A stretch of DNA of 34,722 bases from a bacterium (lineage in GTDB: Bacteria; SZUA-79; Acidulodesulfobacterales; Acidulodesulfobacteraceae): the NCBI GenBank assembly GCA_021811805.1, contig JAKAQA010000004.1:1-34722 (forward strand). The letters run 5' to 3'. The notes under the pieces are model-generated. The model did no database searches and was not told where the DNA came from. It saw nothing but the letters and a program-made list of their open reading frames with translations. Below are positions 8,231-18,283 of this stretch, one piece after another. Both the position numbers and the translations under genes were made by a program. How positions within the stretch are numbered: position 1 is the first letter of the stretch; each line of letters opens with the position of its first letter.

Positions 8231-9815
8231 GTATCAAATCAGCTTTATTAACAATCCCAAGTCTATCTTTTTTATTGTTTTTAAAAATTTCTATCTGCAA
8301 TCTTCGCAATTCATCCAAGTCTTCTTTTTTTATAATCTCAAAGTCCAATATTAGTGTTTTATTTAAATCGTTTGGTTCAAATTTCTCTAATCCATTTCCG
8401 TATTCTCTTTTCTCCCGGTCAAAAAGTTTTCTGGCAAATTCGGTATTAAGATAAATAAATAAAATATCTAAATAATTTTTCCCAAGTTCAGAAGGATAAA
8501 ATGAATGAAAGCAGGTGAGATTTTTACAATTGCTGTCGTTCCAAATAAATTTTAAACCATTTCGGCTGAAAACGGAAACCCATATTTTAGATACTTCTCT
8601 TTTTTCTATAGCATACCAAGGATTCCTATTTTTTGTTAAATATTTTTTGTGAATATTTTCCGATTCACCTTTTTTAATATATTTATTACAGATTTCATTC
8701 TCCAATTTTTGACCGTCAAAAAGATAAGTTTTTTTATTTTGTTCTACTAAGCGATTAAAATCATTTTTCGAAAATAATATATCTTTTATAAAATTTGCTT
8801 TTGTTATACAAGGGTATAGGCACCCATTGGGGATATTAAATTCTTCAACTTCTTTCGGCGTTAAAGTAAAATATTCATTTGAGCCTGTTGCAATTCCTCT
8901 TGAGAATTTTCCAATCTTTAAAAAAGAAATTAGGTTTTTCTCATCTTGTTTTTTATATTCGTTAAAATAATTTCTCCATTTTATTTTTGGATTTAAATCA
9001 TAATTATTCATCTGTTTCATCGGATATTCTTTTAAAAAATTAGATAGATTATTGAGTTGTTTAATATCCGAAATATTAAAAAAATTGACCGTAGAGCTTT
9101 TTTCGGGGTTCTTTTCCGCCAACATAATTAAAGATGTGGTAAGCGCATTATCAAAAACATTTTCTGTAAAATTAATATTTATTAGGTGTAGTGTTATTCC
9201 TGAAGCAACCAAATATTCCTTAATTTTTTCTCCATAATTTGCATTTAAAAATTCACTTGGAATAATAAACGCCAACTTCCCGCCATAGTTTAGAAGATTG
9301 ATTGATTTAATCAAAAACCAGCTATAAATATTATTTTGAATACTAAACTTAAAAAATGCTTTTGAACAAATTTTTTGGAAAATTTCCTCTTTATTTTTGA
9401 TAAAATGATGCTTATAATATGGAGGATTTGCAATTATTCCGTCATATTTTTTATCCCATGGGCTGGTAAGAAAATCTGATTCATTGATATTGACATTTAT
9501 TTTTAATTCGGAAACTATATTTTTTAATTCGGAAACTATATTTTTATCAATTTCCCAAAGGTCAAAATAAATATTTTTGCTTTTATTTCGATATTTTATT
9601 GTCCTTTCGAATATTCCTAATCCTGCAGCCGGATCAAGTATTGTTAAATTATCTTTTTTGGTATTCAAAATCCAATCGGCCATAAAACAGGCAATATTAA
9701 AAGGTGTAAAAAATTGTCCAAAAGAACGACGATATTTAATATCCGTTTTTGACAAATAGTTGTTTTCTAATTCGTTATCATAATTCGTTATCATAAAATC
9801 GTAATATTTTTCCAT
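8211..9815 (-). CDS. Type II N6-adenine DNA methyltransferase
   Basis: RRSFGQFFTPFNIACFMADWIL, LDPAAGLGIFE motif I, IIANPPYYKHHF motif IV; adjacent to C-R operon. Confidence 0.88.
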   Translation of the reverse strand: MEKYYDFMITNYDNELENNYLSKTDIKYRRSFGQFFTPFNIACFMADWILNTKKDNLTILDPAAGLGIFERTIKYRNKSKNIYFDLWEIDKNIVSELKNIVSELKINVNINESDFLTSPWDKKYDGIIANPPYYKHHFIKNKEEIFQKICSKAFFKFSIQNNIYSWFLIKSINLLNYGGKLAFIIPSEFLNANYGEKIKEYLVASGITLHLININFTENVFDNALTTSLIMLAEKNPEKSSTVNFFNISDIKQLNNLSNFLKEYPMKQMNNYDLNPKIKWRNYFNEYKKQDEKNLISFLKIGKFSRGIATGSNEYFTLTPKEVEEFNIPNGCLYPCITKANFIKDILFSKNDFNRLVEQNKKTYLFDGQKLENEICNKYIKKGESENIHKKYLTKNRNPWYAIEKREVSKIWVSVFSRNGLKFIWNDSNCKNLTCFHSFYPSELGKNYLDILFIYLNTEFARKLFDREKREYGNGLEKFEPNDLNKTLILDFEIIKKEDLDELRRLQIEIFKNNKKDRLGIVNKADLILKNYLR

Positions 9816-9971
9816 TTATTCCGTCCTTTCCTGTCAATTATAGGCAAAGGTTCATTTAATTGATGTTTTTTGACGCGGTGCTTATAAGCATTATACTGCC
9901 AAATGACGAATTTTTCCATCAATTCGGCGTTCTTAATTCTTCACAGTTTTTATTAATGGTTATTAATAAAA

Positions 9972-9994
9972 AAGCCCTTAAATTTCAAGGGCTT
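9972..9994 (-). terminator. Rho-independent terminator for ssb (minus strand)
   Basis: AAGCCCTT-aaatttc-AAGGGCTT stem; minus-strand reading is followed by a T-run. Confidence 0.65.
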
Positions 9995-10031
9995 ATAAAC
10001 TATATCTTTACATTTTGTTATAAGGTAAGGG

Positions 10032-10508
10032 TCAAAAAGGAATATCGTCGTCCTCGCTCGGCTGGTTCGATGTCCCGCCGGCATTTGCGGAACTGCCGCC
10101 GTTTTGTCCCGCATAGCCGTAATCGTTAGAGGCCTGTCCATAATCGGCATCCGCGGCTTCAGCGCCGCCTCCGCCGCCTTTGGCGCCGAGTAGGACGATA
10201 TTAGTCGCAATTATTTCCGAAATATATTTTTTATTTCCGTCTTTGTCGTCGTAAGATCGGTTGTTAATCCTGCCTTCCACGAATACCTGCTTTCCTTTGT
10301 TTAAATAGTTTGCAAGATTCTGCGCCATTTTTCCGAACAATACGATATTATGCCATGTCGTTTTTTCCGATTTATTGCCTGATTTATCGTTAAAATATTC
10401 CGACGTCGCAATGGAAAACTTTAGGATTGCCAGACCGTCAGGCGTGTATCTGAGTTCAGGGTCTTTGCCCAGATTGCCGATTAATAATACTTTGTTAAGA
10501 CTGCCCAT
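10032..10508 (-). CDS. ssb: Single-stranded DNA-binding protein
   Basis: MGSLNKVLLIGNLGKDPELRYTPDG OB fold, acidic DDDIPF C-terminal tip. Confidence 0.97.
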   Translation of the reverse strand: MGSLNKVLLIGNLGKDPELRYTPDGLAILKFSIATSEYFNDKSGNKSEKTTWHNIVLFGKMAQNLANYLNKGKQVFVEGRINNRSYDDKDGNKKYISEIIATNIVLLGAKGGGGGAEAADADYGQASNDYGYAGQNGGSSANAGGTSNQPSEDDDIPF

Positions 10509-10812
10509 AAAACCTCCGAAATTTAATAAAGATTTAATATTTTAATAAAAGTTTCATAAAATTATGATAATTTAAGTAATTTATTTTGGCAAGTTAAATT
10601 TCCGTTAAATTTCCGTTAAATTTTTATTTCGTTTTTATTTCATTTCCGTTAAATTTAGGTTATAAAGCCCGTTCAAAAGCCGTTTGCCGTTAATTAAATC
10701 CGGCGTATAGATATTTATAGATTGACACTTAGGTTGGCGGTTTTTGACTTTTTTTGGGATGATGATATAATCAATATATAAAATAAAAATAGAATTTTTA
10801 AAATAAAATTTT

Positions 10813-11343
10813 ATGATCAGGAATAAGGGCCTATTAATAAAAAACCGCAGCGGCGCTTCTCTGCTGGAGGTTATGATCGCTATGGTTATTCTTACCGTCG
10901 GGTTTCTGGGAGTAATGGCTCTGGCAGTCGCCCTTACAAATAACAATGCTACGGCCGGCAAGATAAATACGGCTACGGCTATAGCGCAGGCCGAGGTGAG
11001 CCAGCTAAACTGCCTTGGGGTCAGCGGAATTAATAATAATTTAGCAAATTGGGGCATTGCCGCTCTACCAGGGACTTACACTTACACTGTTTCTCCAGTC
11101 GTATTGAATCCCGATTCTAGAAATTCGGTAAAGTCCTGTATAAATTCAGCTTTGACAGTAGGAGGTTCGGCGCCGGATTCTCCTGCACCTACAGGACTTG
11201 GCGTTACTCTTCCTTACACCGTTACAATCAATCTTTCCAATAATCCGAATCCTGCATCTACAACCGTAATAAATGCACAGGTTGAAGTCGGCTGGCAGGA
11301 TACGGGACAGCATCTTATAATAATGAACGATTTAATTTCATAA
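10813..11343 (+). CDS. pilV: PilV-like type IV minor pilin
   Basis: Prepilin motif GASLLEVMIAMVILTVGFLGVMAL; first gene of minor pilin cluster. Confidence 0.75.
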   Translation: MIRNKGLLIKNRSGASLLEVMIAMVILTVGFLGVMALAVALTNNNATAGKINTATAIAQAEVSQLNCLGVSGINNNLANWGIAALPGTYTYTVSPVVLNPDSRNSVKSCINSALTVGGSAPDSPAPTGLGVTLPYTVTINLSNNPNPASTTVINAQVEVGWQDTGQHLIIMNDLIS

Positions 11344-11363
11344 CTATTTGAAAAATTAACGCC

Positions 11364-12554
11364 ATGAGTAAAAAAATAAATTTTAATAAAAATAGACCGG
11401 TAGGGGTTTTAAAGAATAATAAAGGTTTGACGGCGGTCGAACTCATAATAGCCCTGGCAATTTCCGTGATAGTAGTCGCGGCGGCAGGATTCATTTTACT
11501 GACCCAATCAGGCGTAATAAGATTTAACAGGTCTGTTTCGACCGAACAGCAAAGATTGAATACGGCATTCAATACCGTAAGATATTCGCTGCGTATGGCG
11601 GGATTCGATTATGGAAACGGTTATTATGCTTATTCCCAAGGGAATCCCGTACCGTCGGTTCAAGTCGTCAGCGCGGCATACCCAAGCAATCCATACGAGG
11701 TTTTAGTCAGTTACAGCGCCTTAGTTAACGGTTCCAGCCCCTGTGTTTTAACGCCTAACGCAAATTCGAACTCAAACTCGGCATCCGCACGATTTAACTT
11801 ATGTGCCAACCCAAACGTTCCCTGCTCTTGCAACATTAATAACTTTTATATAGGTCAGGTTATTAATGTTGAGAACCCGACGCCCCTTAATAATAATCCG
11901 CTTCCTGCCGCACCGATAACTTTTTGCGTTACAAACGTGTTAACTAATTCTAACGCTATAGTAGTAAATCCAGGCAACGGAAATAATCCCTGCGGCACTA
12001 ATAATCCTGTGCCGCCGAAAAGCATAGGCGGCGGAAACGTATCTTCCATAAATCAAATTTTATTTTATTGGGGAAATACCTCATATAATTTTAATGCTCC
12101 GTTCGATGTCCCGGGTAATTTATACGAGTGTACGTTGAGCAAGATATTCATAGAGCCGCCGGCGCCTGGAGCAGGCGGCGCATATACGCCGCCGCAATGT
12201 TCAAATACGATTACCCTCAGCGATTATATTAATAATTTTGCGGTTGCGCCTGAAGGATATAATTTTAACGGCCCGATGTCATATTACATAACTTCTACTT
12301 CGCCTGCCGGGCAAATTCAAGTTTATTACAGCAACGGCACAAATCAGTCGGAGCCTCCCTACTTAAATTTGTCCGTTACCGGCGAGTCTAACGTAGCGCT
12401 GTCCGATTCTCCGGCTTACAGCGTTAACGTGCCTTATAATTCTAATGCAGGCGGGGTCGGGGCTAAAGGAAACGCCGGTCAAATCGTAGGCAATAATGTT
12501 TTGAAAACGTTAAACTCAAGCCTATTTTTAAGGAACCTCTATTACGGCAGTTAA
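11364..12554 (+). CDS. pilW: PilW-like type IV minor pilin
   Basis: Prepilin motif KGLTAVELIIALAISVIVVAAAGFILL followed by NTVRYSLRMAGFDYGN; position between pilV-like and pilX-like. Confidence 0.75.
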   Translation: MSKKINFNKNRPVGVLKNNKGLTAVELIIALAISVIVVAAAGFILLTQSGVIRFNRSVSTEQQRLNTAFNTVRYSLRMAGFDYGNGYYAYSQGNPVPSVQVVSAAYPSNPYEVLVSYSALVNGSSPCVLTPNANSNSNSASARFNLCANPNVPCSCNINNFYIGQVINVENPTPLNNNPLPAAPITFCVTNVLTNSNAIVVNPGNGNNPCGTNNPVPPKSIGGGNVSSINQILFYWGNTSYNFNAPFDVPGNLYECTLSKIFIEPPAPGAGGAYTPPQCSNTITLSDYINNFAVAPEGYNFNGPMSYYITSTSPAGQIQVYYSNGTNQSEPPYLNLSVTGESNVALSDSPAYSVNVPYNSNAGGVGAKGNAGQIVGNNVLKTLNSSLFLRNLYYGS

Positions 12555-12563
12555 TGCGATAAC

Positions 12564-13121
12564 ATGAAAAACAAAAATTTTATAAATATTATAACAAAAA
12601 ATAATCGGGGAATAGCCCTTGTAACGGTAATATTGGTTATCGCAATTCTGGGCATATTAGCGGCGGTAGCAATAGAAACAACCGGCACCGATATTCTAAA
12701 CGCCGGAAACTATACGTCGTCCGAGCAGACCTTAAATATATCTAACTCGGCTATGAATATCGTGCTTGCCCAGTTAAATACGAGCCAGCAGACCAATACG
12801 GGAATAGGCATGCCGTCTCCAAGTATATATTATTATACTATAAGCGGCAATAATACGGTACAGCAAAGTCCTACTTATATAGGATTGACCGCCGCAAATA
12901 TAAATTCTAATTTTTCGAACGCTTTAGGATTTGCTAACAACAGCGGTTCATTCGGTTTTGAGTACGAGGGGGTTTATGGGGGCGTTCCTGGATACAGCCT
13001 TAATTACCATTTTTATAACGGGCAGATAAACACTATAACCCAAAACCAAAACGGCTCAAAAACCGTTCAGACCGGAATGACTTTCAGTTACGGACCTATT
13101 CAGGTGGGATACAACCAGTAA
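12564..13121 (+). CDS. PilX-like pilus assembly protein
   Basis: NRGIALVTVILVIAILGILAAVAIETTGTDILNAGNY; located between pilW-like and pilY1-like. Confidence 0.65.
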   Translation: MKNKNFINIITKNNRGIALVTVILVIAILGILAAVAIETTGTDILNAGNYTSSEQTLNISNSAMNIVLAQLNTSQQTNTGIGMPSPSIYYYTISGNNTVQQSPTYIGLTAANINSNFSNALGFANNSGSFGFEYEGVYGGVPGYSLNYHFYNGQINTITQNQNGSKTVQTGMTFSYGPIQVGYNQ

Positions 13122-13152
13122 TAAAGGGATAACCACCCCGCCCTAATGTGCA

Positions 13153-13178
13153 CCCTTCCTTATTTTTATAAGGAAGGG
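13153..13178. other. Intergenic stem-loop between pilX-like and pilY1
   Basis: CCCTTCCTTAT-tttt-ATAAGGAAGGG perfect 11-bp stem, no following T-run. Confidence 0.6.
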
Positions 13179-13209
13179 AGTTTAAGAAACGGGGATTAAA
13201 GGTGAAGAT

Positions 13210-16200
13210 ATGAATAATAAAACAGGATTTTTTATGAAAATAATCCTTGCATTTATTTTATTAATCTTTTTTTTAGGTTCAAACTTTTTAGCGAATAAAA
13301 CTTATGCCTCCGATACCTCTTTGCTTACAAATCTTAACAACCCCAACGTTTTAATATTTTTGGATACTTCCGGTTCTATGATGTGGAACGAAGGTGTCGA
13401 GTGGAAGAGTTCTGCGACAAGCGGCTATGACTCGCCTGAATCCTGGAGCGGGGGAGGCAATTCTTTCGCATGGGCGCCGGGGTCTAACAGCGTGTTTTCA
13501 AAGATATACAACGCAAAAATGGCTATATCCGAGATTGTTACAGATTCTTCTTTTTCGAATCTCAATTTTGCGTTTGCGACGTTCGACCAAATAGACGCAA
13601 GCCAGACGAGCGGTACGGCGGGTCAATGTATATATTCAAACGACGGATCTTTTCAAAATCCTTCAAACGCCGCTTATTTTCCTTACAGCGGAAGCACAGG
13701 GACCGGAATTCCCGATGAAACCGGCGAATATTATTTAAGCGGGACATATAATTATAATAACAATTATCCATTTAATTCCGAATATTGTTCCGGCAATGCC
13801 GACGGAAGCGGATTGTATTTTATTTCTTACGATTATTCGCCTTATTTAGGCGATGTTGCAAACGGCACGGGCAATTCTCCATGGACTTTATACGTTCCTT
13901 TGACCGTAAACGGAAGCCTGACCCAGTCAACGACTACCACCGTAAGCTCAAATTCTAACAATTCGACCGACCCGTATTTCGACCCTTCAAATATTGCAGG
14001 CCCCGCGATAAATTATGTTCTATGGAATGCTAAAGATTACGGCAGTCTTAAAGACCCCGCAGGAAATTATGTCGCAGGTTTAAAGGCCGGAGGCGGCACC
14101 CCGACATATTCTATGGTTAAAGAGATGATAAAGTATTTTACCAATTCCCTTGCCTCCGACAGCGCAAAAGCCTGCCGCAGAAATTTTAATATAATTATTA
14201 CCGACGGAGAAGCAAACGATCCGTCAGCCGCCGATACTCCTAACGAACTGTATGATTTATATCAAAACGTGGATACGACCTATCCTATAGAAACATTTAT
14301 TATAGGATTCGGTTACAGCGGAGGAGTAAGCGGCCCGACTTATATCCAGCAAATGGCAAACGCCGGAGCCGGAATCGACCCCTCTAATTATTTCGTAAGT
14401 AACGGTTCGACCGTTTCAAATCCGTTGCAGTTTCAGGCAACGGCGGGCAGTTCTACTACGGCTTATACTCTTCCTTCGGCGGCATTTTCAACTGCAAACG
14501 GGGTGCTGGTGGGAGATACCGTTTCCGACGACGGCAGGCAGTCTTCCGATTGCGAAGCAAACAATACAAGTTCAACCGGAGAGCCGAGCGGCATATATTC
14601 TTCGGCAGGTTTCGACTGCGCCGTAGTAACGGGAATTTACCCTAACACGGATACTATTCTTTTATCAAATCCGCTTTCTAATTTTAGCGGAACGTTAACG
14701 GTTTCCGGTACGGTTTATTTAACGTTTAATTACAGCGAGTTAGTCAATTCGCTTACTACGATATTCGACCAGATTGAAGCGCAGCCCACTTCTTTCACTT
14801 CGCCCGTCGTCCATCAGGTTAATGCGCAAAACGGTAATGTTTATTATGCGGACTTTAAGGCTTTGAACCAGCCTCTATGGGGAGAGGGAAATATCTTTTT
14901 ATTTAAGTTGAATTCGCAGGGACAGTTAACAGGACCGAACGGTTCTGCCGTCAGTACCGGCGGCCAGATAATTACAAGCGATTCATACTGGGATAACGGT
15001 AACGGAGCGGGCGGAGAACTCCAAACCGAATCGCCCGCATCGAGATTTATAACCACGAGCGAAACGAATACTTCGACCGGTTTAAATGAAACGATCCCGT
15101 TTAATATAAGCAATGTTTCTAACTTAGAAACGTTGCTCGGATTAAATTCGACAAATTATGCCTCGGTTTGTCCGGGCTCAACATCTGAAAGCGCGTGTGC
15201 CGACGATATAATAAATTTCGTATTAAATCCTGACAGCGCGACGGACAACTGGAAACTGGGAGCAATATTCCATTCCGACCCCGTATTGATATCGCCGCCT
15301 TCTTATCCTTATTCAAGTTTGTCTTATCAATCGTTTAAGTCGCAATACGCCGAGAGGCAGATGGTTTTAGTCGTAGGAGCGAATGACGGTATGCTGCACG
15401 GATTCGATGCGGGAACGTGGGATAGTTCGACAAATTCTTTTACGGACGGAACGGGAAGCGAACTATTCGGATATATCCCGCCGGATTTTTTAGATACAAA
15501 CGGCGGTTCTTCTTTGCCTAAAATCACCTCATGGTATGAAACATCGGTTACTCAGCCTTCTATATATGAATTTGTGGATTCAACGCCTTCCATAAACGAT
15601 ACGTTCTTCGGCAATATTTTTAACGGTACGGCTAACAGCGTAGATACGTCCGTATATCCTATATCCGCCGGAACCCCCGTAAGCAGTTGGCATACGGTTT
15701 TAGTAGGAGGGGAAAGAGACGGCGGAACAAGTTATTATGCGGTAGATTTAACGAACCCCGGAAACCTTGGAAACGCTTATCCGACAGGATTATGGGATTT
15801 TTCCGATGCGTCCGCATCGACTGCTCCCATGGGCAATACATGGTCTGAGCCTTTAATGACTTATGTCTGCCTGCCTAATCCTAATTATAATTCAACCAAC
15901 GGCGGGACGGGAGTTTGCGGAAACAATCCCAATCCTCAGAGTCCGGTTGCAGCTCCTGAATATATCCAAACATATACGGCTTTTGCCGGAGGCGGATATT
16001 CGTCTAATAATACCGCGGGACAGGCCGTATATTCTCTATACGTCGAACCTAATCCCGTAAATACGGGAACCTCTGCGGCTCCTAACTATGTTAACGAACA
16101 GGAGTTATGGAAATTCGACAGCTCAAACGATTCGCATATGACTTATTCTATTCCGTCCGCTATTGCTCCCGTAGAGAGTTCAGATTTTATACTTCAAGCT

Positions 16201-16953
16201 TTTTATGCGGGAGATTTGGGCGGACAGATGTGGGCATTTAATATACCCTTCGGAGAATCGCCGCAGGGTTCGGGAAATACTCAAAATTGGACGGGTTGCA
16301 GGGTTTTTGCGTCCAATCAAACGACCGCGCCTTTAAATATTTTTTTTCCTCCCGCTGTTTCTTATGACTCAAGCGGCAATTTATGGCTGTTTTTCGGCAC
16401 GGGCAACAGGGAAAATTTAACCGAGGTTATTACTGCCAGAGATAACGAATTAATCGGATTAAACACCGTAGGAACTCAGGGGACGGGAGAATGCGCTAAA
16501 TCGGGTCCGTATAGCGAAACTAATCTAACCAATGCGACGGGAACAAGCGGAATCGGAACACTGCCGGGTTCGAGCGCAGGGTGGTATATTAATTTAAGCC
16601 AGGGAGAAAAAGCGGTCGGAACCGCTCAGGTATATGACGGCGTTGTATATTTCGTTACATACACTCCTTCCGCAACGGCCAACGCCTGCGGTTACGGAAC
16701 CGCCAATTTGTATGCTGTTTATTATCTTAACGGAGGCGGAACTATAACGACGAGCGGGGGTACTACAACTATCTCCAACACGGCGGGCGCGGGCGCATCG
16801 CAATCAATGGCCATAGGAAGCGGCGTTCCTTCCTCTCCGGTAATTTCAAACGGCAATTTAATAGTAACGACATCGACGGGGGCGGTTTTAACCCAAAAAA
16901 TACCCTCTCTTCCGTCAAAGCTGGTACCGACTTCATGGTTTCAACTGCCGTGA
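13210..16953 (+). CDS. pilY1: PilY1-like pilus tip adhesin/assembly protein
   Basis: Signal peptide; VWA/MIDAS-type NVLIFLDTSGSMMW; C-terminal PilY1 propeller features (VLVVGANDGMLHGFDAG, LFGYIPPDFL, HTVLVGGERDGGTSYYAVDLTNP, FGTGNRENL). Confidence 0.92.
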   Translation: MNNKTGFFMKIILAFILLIFFLGSNFLANKTYASDTSLLTNLNNPNVLIFLDTSGSMMWNEGVEWKSSATSGYDSPESWSGGGNSFAWAPGSNSVFSKIYNAKMAISEIVTDSSFSNLNFAFATFDQIDASQTSGTAGQCIYSNDGSFQNPSNAAYFPYSGSTGTGIPDETGEYYLSGTYNYNNNYPFNSEYCSGNADGSGLYFISYDYSPYLGDVANGTGNSPWTLYVPLTVNGSLTQSTTTTVSSNSNNSTDPYFDPSNIAGPAINYVLWNAKDYGSLKDPAGNYVAGLKAGGGTPTYSMVKEMIKYFTNSLASDSAKACRRNFNIIITDGEANDPSAADTPNELYDLYQNVDTTYPIETFIIGFGYSGGVSGPTYIQQMANAGAGIDPSNYFVSNGSTVSNPLQFQATAGSSTTAYTLPSAAFSTANGVLVGDTVSDDGRQSSDCEANNTSSTGEPSGIYSSAGFDCAVVTGIYPNTDTILLSNPLSNFSGTLTVSGTVYLTFNYSELVNSLTTIFDQIEAQPTSFTSPVVHQVNAQNGNVYYADFKALNQPLWGEGNIFLFKLNSQGQLTGPNGSAVSTGGQIITSDSYWDNGNGAGGELQTESPASRFITTSETNTSTGLNETIPFNISNVSNLETLLGLNSTNYASVCPGSTSESACADDIINFVLNPDSATDNWKLGAIFHSDPVLISPPSYPYSSLSYQSFKSQYAERQMVLVVGANDGMLHGFDAGTWDSSTNSFTDGTGSELFGYIPPDFLDTNGGSSLPKITSWYETSVTQPSIYEFVDSTPSINDTFFGNIFNGTANSVDTSVYPISAGTPVSSWHTVLVGGERDGGTSYYAVDLTNPGNLGNAYPTGLWDFSDASASTAPMGNTWSEPLMTYVCLPNPNYNSTNGGTGVCGNNPNPQSPVAAPEYIQTYTAFAGGGYSSNNTAGQAVYSLYVEPNPVNTGTSAAPNYVNEQELWKFDSSNDSHMTYSIPSAIAPVESSDFILQAFYAGDLGGQMWAFNIPFGESPQGSGNTQNWTGCRVFASNQTTAPLNIFFPPAVSYDSSGNLWLFFGTGNRENLTEVITARDNELIGLNTVGTQGTGECAKSGPYSETNLTNATGTSGIGTLPGSSAGWYINLSQGEKAVGTAQVYDGVVYFVTYTPSATANACGYGTANLYAVYYLNGGGTITTSGGTTTISNTAGAGASQSMAIGSGVPSSPVISNGNLIVTTSTGAVLTQKIPSLPSKLVPTSWFQLP

Positions 16954-17006
16954 ATATAATTAATATAGCATGATTATTTTTTTATTGTTTAATTAAACAA
17001 AAGCGC

Positions 17007-17390
17007 GTGTATTGGGAGAAAACTATGGATTCGAATAAAAAATTACCTATAATTATTTTATTTCTGTTATCCGCCTTTATGTTTATCGGCTTGCCGGGAT
17101 ATGTTTCGGCGGACGGACAAAATATGATGAAACCTTCACCGGGTTCTTATTTTTACGGCGGCATGATAAAGGATGTCCCGGCTTCGTCTATAACTTTTTA
17201 TAACGGGATAACCGTATATATTACAAGCGATACGAAGTGCGCGGCCCCGCCGGTTTCTTCTCCCGTTATTAAAAATACGGCGGATATTTCATGTTCCGAT
17301 TTAAAGAAAGGGGAGACCGTGAAAGTAGAGGCTGTTAAAAATTCCAGCGGAGAACTTGTCGCAATCCAGATTCAAGAAGTTTTTTATTAA
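17007..17390 (+). CDS. Small secreted protein, DUF5666-like beta domain
   Basis: Signal-peptide-like N-terminus; SDLKKGETVKVEAVKNSSGELVAIQIQ. Confidence 0.5.
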   Translation: MYWEKTMDSNKKLPIIILFLLSAFMFIGLPGYVSADGQNMMKPSPGSYFYGGMIKDVPASSITFYNGITVYITSDTKCAAPPVSSPVIKNTADISCSDLKKGETVKVEAVKNSSGELVAIQIQEVFY

Positions 17391-17416
17391 TTTGCGGTTG
17401 ACATAAAAATAATTTA

Positions 17417-18184
17417 GTGCTACCCTGCATTAAGGAGAAAAGGCTTGTTTTGGTATCAAATTTCTTTTTAAGTTTATACTGCTGGACGGTTATTTCGTTT
17501 TCAACCGTAATATTAGGCATACTTGCCGTTATAACTTCGTTTTTCGGCGAAAAGATTCCGCATAATATAGCAAAATTATGGGGAAAGGTAATATTAAAAG
17601 CCTGCATGATAAAAGTGAACGTCGCGGGCGCCGAAAATATATCCCCGCAAAAATCTTATATTATTACGTCAAACCACCAGAGTTATTTCGACATATTCGT
17701 TTTACTTGCTTCTCTTGACTTAAATTTTAAATTTATTGCAAAGGCGTCTCTTTTTAAAATACCTTTCCTTGGCCGCTCTATGAAAAGGCTCGGATATATT
17801 CCCATAGACAGGGAAAACTTGCGAAACGCTTTTAAAAGCGTAAGGAAATCCGCCGAACTCATTAAAAACAAAACCTCTATACTCATTTTTCCCGAAGGCA
17901 CGAGGTCTTTGGACGGAAAACTTTTAAGTTTTAAAAAAGGCGGGCTTAATATGTTTTTAAAACAGGATAATATAGCCGTCCTTCCCGTCGCTATCAAAGG
18001 CACGGTGAATATTTTAAGAAAAAACAGCCTGACTATACATACCGGTAAAACCGTAGAGCTTAAAATATTGAAACCCCTGTCTCCGGCTATTGAAAGCAAT
18101 AAGAAAGAAAAAGATAAAAAATATTGCGAAATGTTAATAGAAAAGGCGGAAAACCTTACTAAGGAAGCTATAGCCGGTATATAA
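17417..18184 (+). CDS. plsC: 1-acyl-sn-glycerol-3-phosphate acyltransferase (PlsC-like)
   Basis: NHQSYFD and FPEGTRS acyltransferase motifs; an internal TTG after AAGGAG may be the true start. Confidence 0.88.
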   Translation: MLPCIKEKRLVLVSNFFLSLYCWTVISFSTVILGILAVITSFFGEKIPHNIAKLWGKVILKACMIKVNVAGAENISPQKSYIITSNHQSYFDIFVLLASLDLNFKFIAKASLFKIPFLGRSMKRLGYIPIDRENLRNAFKSVRKSAELIKNKTSILIFPEGTRSLDGKLLSFKKGGLNMFLKQDNIAVLPVAIKGTVNILRKNSLTIHTGKTVELKILKPLSPAIESNKKEKDKKYCEMLIEKAENLTKEAIAGI

Positions 18185-18283
18185 AATTGCCGAATTAATA
18201 ATTTAAAAAATAAAAAATTAAGTGTATAATTTATATTTATATATTAATTTTAACAAGGAGATTAAAGGATTAAATTTATTAAA

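Noticed and set aside
9860-10210. ORFs 9860-10129 (+) and 9953-10210 (-) near ssb
   Set aside because: They overlap ssb in another frame/strand and include its terminator; ssb reading is unambiguous.
14844-16803. Multiple short ORFs opposite or within pilY1
   Set aside because: Overlap a 1247-aa CDS with PilY1 signatures; shadow frames only.
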